DNA from: JAYFRE01 sp034926235
Lineage (GTDB): Bacteria; Pseudomonadota; Alphaproteobacteria; Rhodospirillales; Magnetospirillaceae
NCBI GenBank assembly: GCA_034926235.1
Contig: JAYFRE010000038.1
Location: forward strand, 1 to 18,985
DNA: 18,985 nt
Direction of reading: 5' to 3'
Made by a program: the position numbers and the translations under genes. The notes under the pieces are model-generated. The model was not told where the DNA came from. It was given only the letters and a program-made list of their open reading frames with translations, and did not search any database. Shown piece by piece: positions 1 to 8,225 of the stretch (position 1 is its first letter; the number at the start of each line of letters is the position of its first letter).

Positions 1-109
1 CAAACGATACAAAACGCCGCGCATCCTACACGAAAGCGGGCCGAGGGCAAAGCATAGCGGTAATGAACGAAAATGAACGGGCAGGACCAGGGTCGCGCCG
101 GCCTTGGTT

Positions 110-2560
110 TCAATAGAAATTCTCGATCAGCCGCCGCAAATAATCCCGTTCGGCGGGGGGGCGGCTGGGGTCGGCGGAACGGCGGCGCAGCTCATCCAAC
201 ACCGCGCGGGTCCGGTTGATTTCGGATTGGCCGGGAAGCTTGGTGTCGCCCTCATCGCCGAGGGCCGGCCCCATCCGTCCAAAAGGATCGCGTTTCCTGC
301 CGCCACCGGCCATACCGGGGCCGAAACGCTTCATGAAGGCGGATTGGACGTCCTTCATGCCATCCTGCAGATGGGCCAGGGCGGTATTCTGGGCCTGTTC
401 CGCCATATCGTCGCGGTTTCGCTTCATCGCCCGGACGGCGTCGTCCATCGCTTGCCCGGCCTTGTCCAGTCTTGCGGGTTGCTCGACACCCGCCTCACCC
501 AGGTCTTTGGTCAGTTGATCCAATTTCTGCCGAAGGTTCTGCTGACGCCGGACCCTCTGCGGCGCCCAGGACCCTTCCGGCTCTTTATCGCTCGCCTCGT
601 CCGAACCCGGTTCCGGCGCGATCAGCAGGCTGAGCGGCCTGTTGCGTGACAGACCGGATTCGCTGGGGGCCCGGCTGCGTGCGGTGTCGTCACGAAGGGC
701 CTGCTGTTCGCGGATGATGGAGTCGAGATGGCTCAAGGCTTGCCGGGCCTTGCCGGCCTCCTGAGCCGTGATCGGCGCTCCGGCACCGAGGTTCAGCTGA
801 TTGATGATGGATTCCAGTTCGGACAGCGCACGCCGCGCGGCATCCCGCGCGCCGGCGCGGGAAAGGGCGGAAATCTGCTCGGCCATGTTCCGCAAATCTT
901 CTGACGTGACGATCTGTCCGTCATCGGGTGCTGCCCCCGGGATCCCGGAAATCGGCGCGGGAGAGGTGGCGAGGAGGCGGTCCAGCGCCAGCGTCAGTTC
1001 AGCGGTCAGGCGCTTGATCTCTTCTGCGGATGCGTTCCGGGCCAGGGCATCCTGTAATTCCTGTGCGATCCGTTCGATATCTTGACGGGCTTGGGTCCCG
1101 CCTTTTTCATCCACTGCCAGCGCCGCATCCCAAAGCAAGGCGGCCACGCTGTCTTGTGCTTCGGGCGATCTGTCGGTCCGGAGCCGGGCGCTGGCATGGA
1201 TCAGGGCAAGAAAAACGCTGATATTCCCGTCGAACGCATCCGGGTTCGCGGCCAGGATGCGCAACTCGGCGCTGATGTGCAGCGGCGAACGGCTCTGGGC
1301 AAGCAGCGCCTTGCGCGACCGGGCGATGGCCTGGGCGACAGGATGCGTGAAACGCCGCTCGGGCAATTGCACGACAAACGGTTCGGACCGCCCGGTCTGA
1401 CCGGAATCGTCCTCGGCTTCCAGCGTCATGACGACGGATTGTCCGGCCCAGGGATGGCTGGTCAGATCGATCCACCGTTGCAAGGCGACTTTCTTGTCCG
1501 AAGCGCCGCCCAAGGGGATGTCCAGGCGGGTCAACCCGGCTTCCGGGCTGTTTTTCCGGCTTAACTCGGCGCGGATTTTGGCGATTCCGTAATCATCCTG
1601 GGCGACGATACGCAAGCGCAGGCGTCCATCCGCCTCGGCATCGGGCGATTGGAACAACGCGATCTTGGGCGGGTGGTCGGGGATCAGCCGAAGAGTCCAG
1701 TCGGCAAGTGTGGTCCACCCTTGCCGGATCGAGAGCGTGCCATCGCTATCGAGCGTGGTTTCCAATGTTTGGCTCTCGGGCCCGATCCGTTTGAAATCAT
1801 GCGTGGCGTTTCCGGCGATCAGCCGCGCCGCGCCGCTCCCGCCCTGGATTTCGGCCAGTACCCGGCTGCCCTTGGGAACGGACACTGTGCGCGTGCCGCC
1901 GGATGCGTCGAGACGGATCGGTGCTGCGTTCGTGTAGGCGGGTGGCGTGATCCAGAGCTGAACGAGCGGCGGAGGGCCGCTCCATGAGGGCAGGGGCGGG
2001 GAGAATATCCGGGCGAGCCGTTCCCCGGCCTGATCGCCCGCGCTGGGCAGAGCGACGATGAACAGCGCCAGGGCGATGAAACGCAGGCCCCAGGGGTCAT
2101 CGCGGTCGGGAAGCGGACGTGGCGGTTTGGGCGACAAGGTCGCGGATAGGGCGGCCAGCCTTTCTTGTTCGGCTCGCCACAGGGTTTCCGCCCAGGGATC
2201 ATCCCGTCCCAGCGCCAGCCGGTCAGACAGGGTTTCCAATGGCGCATGGGTGACGCCGGCATCTTCTTCCAGCCGGCGTTCCGCCTCTGTCGCCGTCGGC
2301 AGCCGGAAGCAGCGCAAACGCAGGCCGATCCAAAGGCAAAGGATTGGCAATGGAAGGAGGAGGAGGGCGTGACCCCATCCCGGCAGGCGGGCAGGGACGT
2401 CGAGCAAGCTTAACGCGGCAAGGGCGAGGCAGAACGCTGGCAGGGGCCAGGCCAGCGTCCACACCTTTTCCCAGGTCAGAATCCATCGCACCGCCTTAAG
2501 GCAGCGGGCGAGCCGGGGTGTGACATGCGCCGTGTCCCTGGTCTGATTCTCTCGGCTCAA
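110..2560 (-). CDS. DUF4175 / TIGR02302 family inner-membrane protein
   Basis: An 816-residue protein of the alphaproteobacterial TIGR02302 (DUF4175) family; the molecular function is unknown. Three hydrophobic segments lie near the N-terminus (about residues 33-54, 62-84 and 157-175). A probably periplasmic beta-rich stretch follows (about 200-400), then a long, charged, Ala/Glu/Arg-rich helical half likely to form coiled coils. A Gly/Met-rich patch precedes the typical C-terminal motif RRRSADPSRPPAERDYLRRL. The start is TTG: no earlier ATG or GTG fits, and AAGGA lies 4 nt before it with GAGG further up. It is the last gene of an argH-lipoprotein-lysA-DUF4175 run, 51 bp after lysA. Family membership is recognised with good confidence; a role in the envelope is inferred only from the membrane segments. 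Confidence 0.88.
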   Translation of the reverse strand: MSRENQTRDTAHVTPRLARCLKAVRWILTWEKVWTLAWPLPAFCLALAALSLLDVPARLPGWGHALLLLPLPILCLWIGLRLRCFRLPTATEAERRLEEDAGVTHAPLETLSDRLALGRDDPWAETLWRAEQERLAALSATLSPKPPRPLPDRDDPWGLRFIALALFIVALPSAGDQAGERLARIFSPPLPSWSGPPPLVQLWITPPAYTNAAPIRLDASGGTRTVSVPKGSRVLAEIQGGSGAARLIAGNATHDFKRIGPESQTLETTLDSDGTLSIRQGWTTLADWTLRLIPDHPPKIALFQSPDAEADGRLRLRIVAQDDYGIAKIRAELSRKNSPEAGLTRLDIPLGGASDKKVALQRWIDLTSHPWAGQSVVMTLEAEDDSGQTGRSEPFVVQLPERRFTHPVAQAIARSRKALLAQSRSPLHISAELRILAANPDAFDGNISVFLALIHASARLRTDRSPEAQDSVAALLWDAALAVDEKGGTQARQDIERIAQELQDALARNASAEEIKRLTAELTLALDRLLATSPAPISGIPGAAPDDGQIVTSEDLRNMAEQISALSRAGARDAARRALSELESIINQLNLGAGAPITAQEAGKARQALSHLDSIIREQQALRDDTARSRAPSESGLSRNRPLSLLIAPEPGSDEASDKEPEGSWAPQRVRRQQNLRQKLDQLTKDLGEAGVEQPARLDKAGQAMDDAVRAMKRNRDDMAEQAQNTALAHLQDGMKDVQSAFMKRFGPGMAGGGRKRDPFGRMGPALGDEGDTKLPGQSEINRTRAVLDELRRRSADPSRPPAERDYLRRLIENFY

Positions 2561-2596
2561 CCGGTCCTTACCTCGCTTTGCTGCGAACGGGGGACG

Positions 2597-2610
2597 GCGG
2601 AAAGTTCCGC
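2597..2610 (-). other. Intercistronic hairpin between lysA and DUF4175 gene
   Basis: Perfect inverted repeat GCGGAA-AG-TTCCGC just after the lysA stop codon, extended by GAC/GTC with one bulged base. There is no U-run after it on the coding strand, so it is more likely a 3'-end stabiliser or processing signal than an intrinsic terminator. The DUF4175 ribosome-binding site lies about 25 nt downstream. Confidence 0.4.
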
Positions 2611-2611
2611 G

Positions 2612-3883
2612 TCACGACCAATCGGGAATCCGCTCCGCGTCCATCATCGCCTCATAGCTGGGGCGCTCGCGGACGACCGAGAATTGCGCGCCCTTGACCA
2701 GCACTTCCGGTACCAGCGGGCGGCCATTATAGGTCGAAGACATCGCCGATCCATAAGCGCCGGCGGTGGCAAACGCGATCAGGTCGCCTTCGCCGAGCGG
2801 CGGCAGCGTCCGCGCCTTGGCGAAAACATCGCTGCTTTCACAGATCGGCCCGACCACGTCCACGGGCGCTTGCGGCGCATTCGGGGCGGGTTCGGTCACG
2901 GGCAGGATGTGATGATAGGCGTCATACATCGCCGGACGCAGCAGATCGTTCATGCCGGCGTCGCAGATGACGAAGCGGCGCGACGATCCTTGTTTGACAT
3001 AGACGACGCGTGCGACCAGGACGCCTGCATTGCCGACCAGCAGACGGCCCGGTTCCAGAACCAGCTCGACGTTCAGATTGCTGAAAATCTCGGTCAGCAA
3101 GGAACCGTAATCGGCGGGTATCGGCGGTTCTTCGGCGCCGGGGCCGAAGGCGTAGGGGATGCCGAGCCCGCCGCCGACATCGATCCGCCGTAAGTCGATT
3201 CCGTCATGGCGCAAATCCAGCACCAGTTTGCGCATGCGGCGGAACGCCTCGCCAAAGGGGGAAAGATCGGTCAATTGCGAACCGATATGCATGGCGATGC
3301 CGGCCAGATCGATGCCGGCCATGGCATGGGCCTTGCGGAACAGCGCCGGCGCTGCGGCCAGATCGATGCCGAACTTGTTTTCCTTCTTGCCGGTGGTGAT
3401 CTTGGCGTGGGTCTGGGCATCGACATCGGGATTGACGCGGATACCGATCGTGGCGCGCTTTCCCATTGATTGCGCGATGGCGTCCAGCGCGTCCAGCTCG
3501 GGTTCGGATTCGACATTGATCTGCCGGATGCCCAGTTCCAGGGCCAAAGCTAGTTCGCGCCGAGTCTTGCCGACCCCGGAAAACACGATTTTGTCGGCCG
3601 GCACGCCGCCCTTCAGCGCGCGGCGGAGTTCCCCTTCCGACACCACATCCGCGCCGGCGCCCAGCTTGGCCAAGGTGTGGATGACGGCGATGTTGGGGTT
3701 GGCCTTGACCGCGAAGCAGACCATGCTGTTCAGGCCGGCAAGGCCCGAGGTGAAAACGCGGTAATGCCGTTCCAGCGTCGCGCTCGAATAGCAGTAAAAT
3801 GGCGTGCCCACCGCCTCGGCGATAACGGTCAGCGGCACCTCTTCGGCGCACAAGGCCCCGTTTCGATAAGTGAAATGGTTCAT
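2612..3883 (-). CDS. lysA: Diaminopimelate decarboxylase
   Basis: PLP-dependent enzyme that decarboxylates meso-diaminopimelate to L-lysine, the last step of lysine synthesis, in the cytoplasm. At 423 residues it has normal length. Fold III (alanine-racemase-like) landmarks are in order: the PLP lysine in CFAVKANPN (K60), HIGSQ with H199, the phosphate-binding VGGGLGIPY loop (about 236-244), EPGR (277-280), CESSD with C348 supplying the second active site in the dimer, and the C-terminal GAYGSAMSSTYNGRP (Y377). The ATG overlaps the stop of the upstream lipoprotein gene by 4 bp (ATGA), indicating translational coupling. The lipoprotein-lysA pairing is common in Proteobacteria. Confidence 0.97.
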   Translation of the reverse strand: MNHFTYRNGALCAEEVPLTVIAEAVGTPFYCYSSATLERHYRVFTSGLAGLNSMVCFAVKANPNIAVIHTLAKLGAGADVVSEGELRRALKGGVPADKIVFSGVGKTRRELALALELGIRQINVESEPELDALDAIAQSMGKRATIGIRVNPDVDAQTHAKITTGKKENKFGIDLAAAPALFRKAHAMAGIDLAGIAMHIGSQLTDLSPFGEAFRRMRKLVLDLRHDGIDLRRIDVGGGLGIPYAFGPGAEEPPIPADYGSLLTEIFSNLNVELVLEPGRLLVGNAGVLVARVVYVKQGSSRRFVICDAGMNDLLRPAMYDAYHHILPVTEPAPNAPQAPVDVVGPICESSDVFAKARTLPPLGEGDLIAFATAGAYGSAMSSTYNGRPLVPEVLVKGAQFSVVRERPSYEAMMDAERIPDWS

Positions 3884-4191
3884 TGGGCTGTTTCCTGGCT
3901 GGGGCTGCCGCCAAAAGAGGGAACCGAGCTGATCAGGCCGGACGGGGCGATTTCAAACGCAGAAACCGGGGATTGCGGGATCTGGACTTCGCGGCTGCGC
4001 CGGACCGAGGGATCGATGAACACAGGCTCGGCCTTCGATGCGGCGCCTTGCGGCTGCGGACCGAGATGCAGATTGGGATAATGCTGCGGATAGGTGGCGT
4101 CGGGCGGTTTTTCCGGCTGACCGCCCCGGCCGCACCCGGTCAGGAGTACGGCCAGCATCAGGACGGGAAGTATCGTCCACCGGTTATTCAC
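3880..4191 (-). CDS. Small lipoprotein of the lysA-linked (LptM-like) type
   Basis: A 103-residue predicted lipoprotein. The signal peptide ends in the lipobox LLTGC with the lipidated cysteine at residue 20; the rest is Pro/Ser/Gln-rich and probably flexible. Small lipoproteins directly upstream of lysA are widespread in Proteobacteria and many carry a CGxKGPL-type motif, as in LptM/YifL. Here the equivalent stretch reads CGRGGQPEKPP, followed by TYPQHYPN, so the resemblance is partial. The start is GTG, 5 nt after the argH stop codon, with GAAGGGG upstream; the 3' end overlaps lysA by 4 bp. A role in assisting the LPS translocon, as for LptM, would be a guess. The lipoprotein call itself is firm. 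Confidence 0.8.
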   Translation of the reverse strand: MNNRWTILPVLMLAVLLTGCGRGGQPEKPPDATYPQHYPNLHLGPQPQGAASKAEPVFIDPSVRRSREVQIPQSPVSAFEIAPSGLISSVPSFGGSPSQETAQ

Positions 4192-4196
4192 GGCCT

Positions 4197-5612
4197 CTAT
4201 TCCCCTTCATCCAGGAAGCGCCGGCGCGCTTCGCGGGCGGCCATGGCGACGTTTTCCGGCGCGGTGCCGCCAAAGCTGGTGCGGCTGGCCACCGAAGCGT
4301 CCACTCCCACCACCTTCAGGACATCGGCGGACAGGGACGGATCGATCGTGGCCAGATCCGCCGGCGTCAAATCCTCCAGGGCGCAGCCTTTTTCCTCGGC
4401 CAAACGGACGACCCGGCCGGTGACGTGATGGGCCTGGCGGAAGGGGAGGCCGGTGGCTCGGACCAGCCAGTCGGCGATGTCGGTGGCGGTGGCGTAGCCC
4501 GTGCCGGCGGCGGCGCGCATCCGTCCGGCATTGACGGCGAGATCGGCGATCATGCCGGTCATCGCGGCGATGGCCAGATCCAGCGTGTCGGCGGCTTCAA
4601 ACACCGGTTCCTTGTCGTCCTGCATGTCCTTGCCATAGGCGAGCGGCAATCCCTTCATGACGATCAGAAGGGCGTTCAGATTGCCGATTACCCGCCCCGC
4701 CTTGGCGCGCACCAGTTCGGCGGCGTCGGGATTGCGTTTCTGCGGCATGATCGACGAGCCGGTGGTATAGGCGTCCGACAGGCTGACGAATCCGAATTGC
4801 GGCGTGGTCCACAGGACCAATTCCTCGGCCAGCCGCGACAGATGCGTGGCGGCGATGGCCGCGCCGGAGAGGAAGTCGAGCGCGAAATCGCGGTCCGAAA
4901 CCGAATCCAGAGAATTGGCCGTAGGGCGGTCGAAGCCCAGTTCGGCGGCGGTCATGTGGCGATCGATGGGAAAACTGGTGCCGGCCAGGGCGGCCGATCC
5001 CAGCGGGCATTCGTTAAGCCGTCGCCGAGCATCCTGGAAACGCGACCGGTCGCGGCCGATCATCTCGACATAGGCCAGGAGATGATGGCCGAAAGTGACC
5101 GGTTGGGCGGTTTGCAGATGGGTGAAGCCGGGCATGACGGTGGTCGCGTTTTCTTCGGCGCGGCGGATCAGAACCGCCTGCAGCCCTTTCAACGCGTCGT
5201 CCATATGATCGAGCGCACCGCGCACCCACAGCTTGAAGTCGGTCGCCACCTGGTCGTTGCGCGACCGGGCGGTGTGCAGACGTCCGCCCGCCTCGCCGAT
5301 CAGGGTCACCAACCGGCTTTCGACATTCATGTGAATGTCTTCGAGGTCTTCACGGAACTGGAATTGTCCCGATAAAATTTCCTCCAGCACACGGTCCAGC
5401 CCGGCGATGATCTTTTCCCCATCGGCGGCGGACAGGATGCCGGTTTCGACCAGCATGCGGCAGTGAGCCTTGGACCCGGCGATGTCCTCGGCGTAAAGTC
5501 GGCGGTCGAAGCCGATCGATGCGTTGATCTTGCTCATGATCGCCGAGGGGCCTGCGGCGAAACGCCCGCCCCAGATGGAACTGGCGCCGGGCTTGTCTGG
5601 TGTCTGGTTCAT
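4197..5612 (-). CDS. argH: Argininosuccinate lyase
   Basis: Cleaves argininosuccinate to arginine and fumarate, the final step of arginine synthesis; a cytoplasmic homotetramer of the fumarase/aspartase superfamily. It is 471 residues, normal for ArgH. Visible motifs: SRND (117-120), THLQTAQP with H165, and the family signature GSSIMPQKRNP (285-295) containing the mobile catalytic-serine loop. The C-terminal TSFGGTAPENV (446-455 region) is also typical. ATG start; the ribosome-binding site is weak. It is the first gene of the minus-strand run argH-lipoprotein-lysA-DUF4175, and only 31 bp separate its ATG from the divergent thioredoxin-like gene. Confidence 0.97.
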   Translation of the reverse strand: MNQTPDKPGASSIWGGRFAAGPSAIMSKINASIGFDRRLYAEDIAGSKAHCRMLVETGILSAADGEKIIAGLDRVLEEILSGQFQFREDLEDIHMNVESRLVTLIGEAGGRLHTARSRNDQVATDFKLWVRGALDHMDDALKGLQAVLIRRAEENATTVMPGFTHLQTAQPVTFGHHLLAYVEMIGRDRSRFQDARRRLNECPLGSAALAGTSFPIDRHMTAAELGFDRPTANSLDSVSDRDFALDFLSGAAIAATHLSRLAEELVLWTTPQFGFVSLSDAYTTGSSIMPQKRNPDAAELVRAKAGRVIGNLNALLIVMKGLPLAYGKDMQDDKEPVFEAADTLDLAIAAMTGMIADLAVNAGRMRAAAGTGYATATDIADWLVRATGLPFRQAHHVTGRVVRLAEEKGCALEDLTPADLATIDPSLSADVLKVVGVDASVASRTSFGGTAPENVAMAAREARRRFLDEGE

Positions 5613-5643
5613 TCGCTGCTCGAAAAGGGACTGATTTCAGGAC

Positions 5644-6195
5644 ATGGTTTGCGTCACACGAACAATCGCCGCCGCCATGCTCGCGGTTTTCTGTTCCGCC
5701 AGCGGGGCCTTAGGGTCCGGTTCGCCCTTAACCTACATCGTTCCCGCCGCCTCGGGAAGCACCGAGGGACAGGAGCTTCCCGAACTGCTGTTCGCCGATG
5801 GCAGCGGTATGCCGATCCGCCTCAGCCGTTATGTCGGCTTCGTGGTGGTCTTGAGTTTCTGGTCCGAGCAATGCGGTCCCTGCCTGCGTCAGATGCCCTA
5901 TCTCGACCGGCTTCAGGGACAGTTCAGGGGACGCAAGCTTCTGGTGATCCCGGTGCTGGTCGATGCCGGAGGTTCGGCTGCGGCCAAGACTTTCTTTGCC
6001 CGCAACCATTACAGCTATCTGCGCCCCTATGCCGACCCCGGCGCGTCGATGGCCCAGGCTTTGGGTGTCACGGGGTTGCCGACCACCTTCATCATTGACC
6101 GGACCGGACGGCTTCTGAGCCGGACCGAAGGCGATCGCGTCTGGGATTCGGACGAGGTCGTGCAACGCCTGAATTGGATTCTGAGCCGGCCTTGA
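5644..6195 (+). CDS. Secreted TlpA-like thioredoxin-fold protein
   Basis: A 183-residue protein with an N-terminal hydrophobic signal (residues 1-24) and a thioredoxin/AhpC-TSA fold. The active site is C77-G-P-C80 in FWSEQCGPCLRQMPY, and the cis-proline loop is GLPTTFIID (P146). Such proteins act in the periplasm as thiol-disulfide reductases, for example keeping apo-cytochrome c or copper-centre cysteines reduced. The residue before the first cysteine is Gln instead of the usual Trp. A TlpA-like gene divergent from argH is a common alphaproteobacterial arrangement. The start at 5644 gives a complete signal peptide; the ATG at 5677 would truncate it. The exact redox partner cannot be read from the sequence. 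Confidence 0.88.
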   Translation: MVCVTRTIAAAMLAVFCSASGALGSGSPLTYIVPAASGSTEGQELPELLFADGSGMPIRLSRYVGFVVVLSFWSEQCGPCLRQMPYLDRLQGQFRGRKLLVIPVLVDAGGSAAAKTFFARNHYSYLRPYADPGASMAQALGVTGLPTTFIIDRTGRLLSRTEGDRVWDSDEVVQRLNWILSRP

Positions 6196-6201
6196 ACGAG
6201 A

Positions 6202-6231
6202 AAGACCCCTCCCCGTGAGGGGAGAGGTCTT
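6202..6231. terminator. Bidirectional hairpin between convergent genes
   Basis: A 13-bp stem with one mismatch (AAGACCCCTCCCC / GGGGAGAGGTCTT) around a GTGA loop, lying between the stop codons of the plus-strand TlpA-like gene and the minus-strand dehydrogenase. The T-run is only two bases on the plus side and interrupted (TCTTTCTCGTT) on the minus side. It probably terminates or caps both transcripts. Confidence 0.6.
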
Positions 6232-6284
6232 CATGCCGTCGCGCCACGCTCCATGCGGGGTGGCGGAAACCGGGGCAAAAGCCC

Positions 6285-7163
6285 TTAGCGGGTCGGGACG
6301 GGCTTCTCGCCGGAGTAATCGTAGAAACCGCGGCCGCTCTTACGGCCGTACCAGCCGGCCTCGACATATTTGACCAGCAGCGGGCTCGGACGGTACTTGC
6401 TGTCGCTCATGCCGTGATAGATGACCTGCATGATGGCGAGGCAGGTGTCCAGACCGATCAGATCGGCCAGTTCCAGCGGGCCCATCGGATGGTTGCAGCC
6501 GAGCTTCATGCCGTTGTCGATGTCGGTCACGGTGCCGACGCCCTCATTGAGGACATAGGCGGCTTCGTTGATCATCGGCAGCAGGATGCGGTTGACGATG
6601 AAAGCCGGGTAGTCATGGGCGGAAACGCCCTTCTTGCCCAGCTTGGTGACCAGATCGGCAATCGTCTGGCGGGTTTCGGGCGCGGTCGCGATGCCGCTGA
6701 TCATCTCCACCAGCGCCATCACCGGCACGGGGTTGAAGAAGTGCATGCCCATGAATTTCGCGGGGCGGTCCGTATAGGTCGCCAGACGGGTGATGGAAAT
6801 GGACGAGGTGTTGGTGGCGATGATGGCGTCCGCCTTCAGCACCGGGACGAGGGTTTCGAAAATCTTTTTCTTGATGTTCTCGTTTTCCGAAGCAGCTTCG
6901 ATGACGAGATCGGCGTCGGCGAAAAGCTTGTAATCGGTGCCGGTGACGATGCGGCCCAGAGCGGCGGTCTTGTCGGCTTCGGACAGTTTGCCCTTGGAAA
7001 CCGAACGATCCAGGTTCTTGGTGATGACGCTCATGCCACGGGCGATGAATTCATCCTTGACGTCGAGCAGCTTCACGGAGAAACCGGCCTGGGCGACGAT
7101 CTGAGCGATACCGCTGCCCATCTGGCCCGCGCCAATAACGCCAATAATCTTAATATCAGCCAT
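6285..7163 (-). CDS. hbd: 3-hydroxybutyryl-CoA dehydrogenase
   Basis: NAD(P)-dependent oxidoreductase interconverting 3-hydroxybutyryl-CoA and acetoacetyl-CoA, in short-chain fatty-acid or butyrate metabolism and polyhydroxybutyrate-related pools. It is 292 residues, normal length. The Rossmann motif GVIGAGQMGSGIA lies at residues 8-20. The catalytic region has NTSS (118-121), H141 in HFFNPVP and N191 in FIVNRIL; the C-terminal domain has NHPMGPLELADLIGLD and the end motif GRGFYDY. ATG with GGAGGG 7 nt upstream. Last gene of the adenosyltransferase-etfB-etfA-hbd series; the 109-bp gap from etfA contains a strong hairpin, so it may be expressed partly on its own. Confidence 0.95.
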   Translation of the reverse strand: MADIKIIGVIGAGQMGSGIAQIVAQAGFSVKLLDVKDEFIARGMSVITKNLDRSVSKGKLSEADKTAALGRIVTGTDYKLFADADLVIEAASENENIKKKIFETLVPVLKADAIIATNTSSISITRLATYTDRPAKFMGMHFFNPVPVMALVEMISGIATAPETRQTIADLVTKLGKKGVSAHDYPAFIVNRILLPMINEAAYVLNEGVGTVTDIDNGMKLGCNHPMGPLELADLIGLDTCLAIMQVIYHGMSDSKYRPSPLLVKYVEAGWYGRKSGRGFYDYSGEKPVPTR

Positions 7164-7232
7164 TTAGCAACCCTCCATGGCGACGGCGGAGCCGTCGTGA
7201 AAATGATGTAAAAAAGAGCAAGTCATTTATGA

Positions 7233-7259
7233 CCGGCGCCCCGGAATAAGGGGCGCCGG
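7233..7259. other. Strong GC hairpin between etfA and hbd
   Basis: Perfect 10-bp stem CCGGCGCCCC / GGGGCGCCGG with a 7-nt loop. The T-rich tract (CCTTGTTTTTATTTTA) that would make it an intrinsic terminator follows it on the plus strand, although both flanking genes are on the minus strand. On the minus strand the first long T-run (six T) comes about 16 nt after the stem. It may attenuate etfBA read-through into hbd, protect the etfA 3' end, or block antisense transcription entering from the hbd side. Confidence 0.6.
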
Positions 7260-7272
7260 CCTTGTTTTTATT

Positions 7273-8223
7273 TTACTTGCCCAGAGCGTCGATCAGTTCG
7301 GGCAGGATCTTGATCGCATCCCCCACGAGACCGTAATCAGCGATCTGGAAGATGGTCGCTTCCTCGTCCTTGTTGATCGCTACGATCACCTTGCTGTCCT
7401 TGACGCCAGCGGTGTGCTGGATGGCGCCCGAGATGCCGGCGGCGATGTAGAGTTCCGGGGCGATGATCTTGCCGGTCTGGCCAACCTGGATTTCGTGAGC
7501 GCAATATTCGGCGTCCACGGCGGCGCGGGTGGCGCCGACGGCACCGCCCAGCTTGTCGGCCAGGGCTTCGATCAGCTTGAAGTTCTCGGCCGAGCCCATG
7601 CCGCGGCCACCGGCGACGACGACGCGGGCGGCGCCCAGGTCGGGGCGCTCGCTCTTGACCAATTCCTGACCGACGAAGGTCGACAGGGCCGGATCAGCGG
7701 CGGGAGCCAGGGCTTCGACGGCGGCGCTGCCACCCTCGGCCTTGACCGGGTCGAACGCGGTGGCGCGGACGGTGACGACCTTGATCGGGTCCTTGGACTG
7801 GACCGTGGCCACAGCATTACCGGCATAGAACGGACGCACGAAGGTGTCAGCCGAGACGATGCCGGTGATCTCGGAGATCTGCTGGACATCGAGCAAGGCG
7901 GCGACGCGCGGGGCGACGTTCTTGCCGAAGGTGGTGGCGGCGACGAGGACGCCGGCGTAATTCTTGGCAACGCCGGCGACCAGCGCGGCCAGGGGTTCAG
8001 CCAGGCCGTGGGCATAAGCCGGCGCGTCGGCCAGCAGGACCTTGGCCACGCCTTCGATCTTGGCGGCGGCGTCGGCGGCGGCCTTGACGCCTTCGCCGGC
8101 GATCAGGACATCGACGGACCCGCCGGCAGCCTTGGCGAGCTGAGCAGCGGCGGCGATCGTGTTGAGGGTGCCGCCGGCCAGGACGGCGTTATTCTGTTCG
8201 GCAATAACCAGAACGTTGCTCAT
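7273..8223 (-). CDS. etfA: Electron transfer flavoprotein, alpha subunit
   Basis: Large subunit of the FAD/AMP heterodimer that accepts electrons from acyl-CoA dehydrogenases and passes them to ETF-ubiquinone oxidoreductase. It is 316 residues, normal for EtfA. The variable N-terminal domain (about 1-180) precedes the FAD-binding domain, with GRGMGSAENF (206-215), GQTGK (248-252), the signature GISGAIQHTAG (263-273), AINKD (282-286) and ADYGLVGD (295-302). The ATG lies 2 nt after the etfB stop; AAGGTGAT inside the end of etfB serves as ribosome-binding site, so the subunits are translationally coupled. Confidence 0.97.
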   Translation of the reverse strand: MSNVLVIAEQNNAVLAGGTLNTIAAAAQLAKAAGGSVDVLIAGEGVKAAADAAAKIEGVAKVLLADAPAYAHGLAEPLAALVAGVAKNYAGVLVAATTFGKNVAPRVAALLDVQQISEITGIVSADTFVRPFYAGNAVATVQSKDPIKVVTVRATAFDPVKAEGGSAAVEALAPAADPALSTFVGQELVKSERPDLGAARVVVAGGRGMGSAENFKLIEALADKLGGAVGATRAAVDAEYCAHEIQVGQTGKIIAPELYIAAGISGAIQHTAGVKDSKVIVAINKDEEATIFQIADYGLVGDAIKILPELIDALGK

Positions 8224-8225
8224 CT

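Noticed and set aside
1..24. Minus-strand open frame beginning MRGVLYRL and leaving the left edge
   Set aside because: Only eight codons are visible, with a weak ribosome-binding site; it could be the start of a gene but nothing supports it.
4038..5375. Long plus-strand open frame (445 codons) opposite argH
   Set aside because: It is the antisense shadow of argH, caused by GC-rich codon bias; argH has all family motifs.
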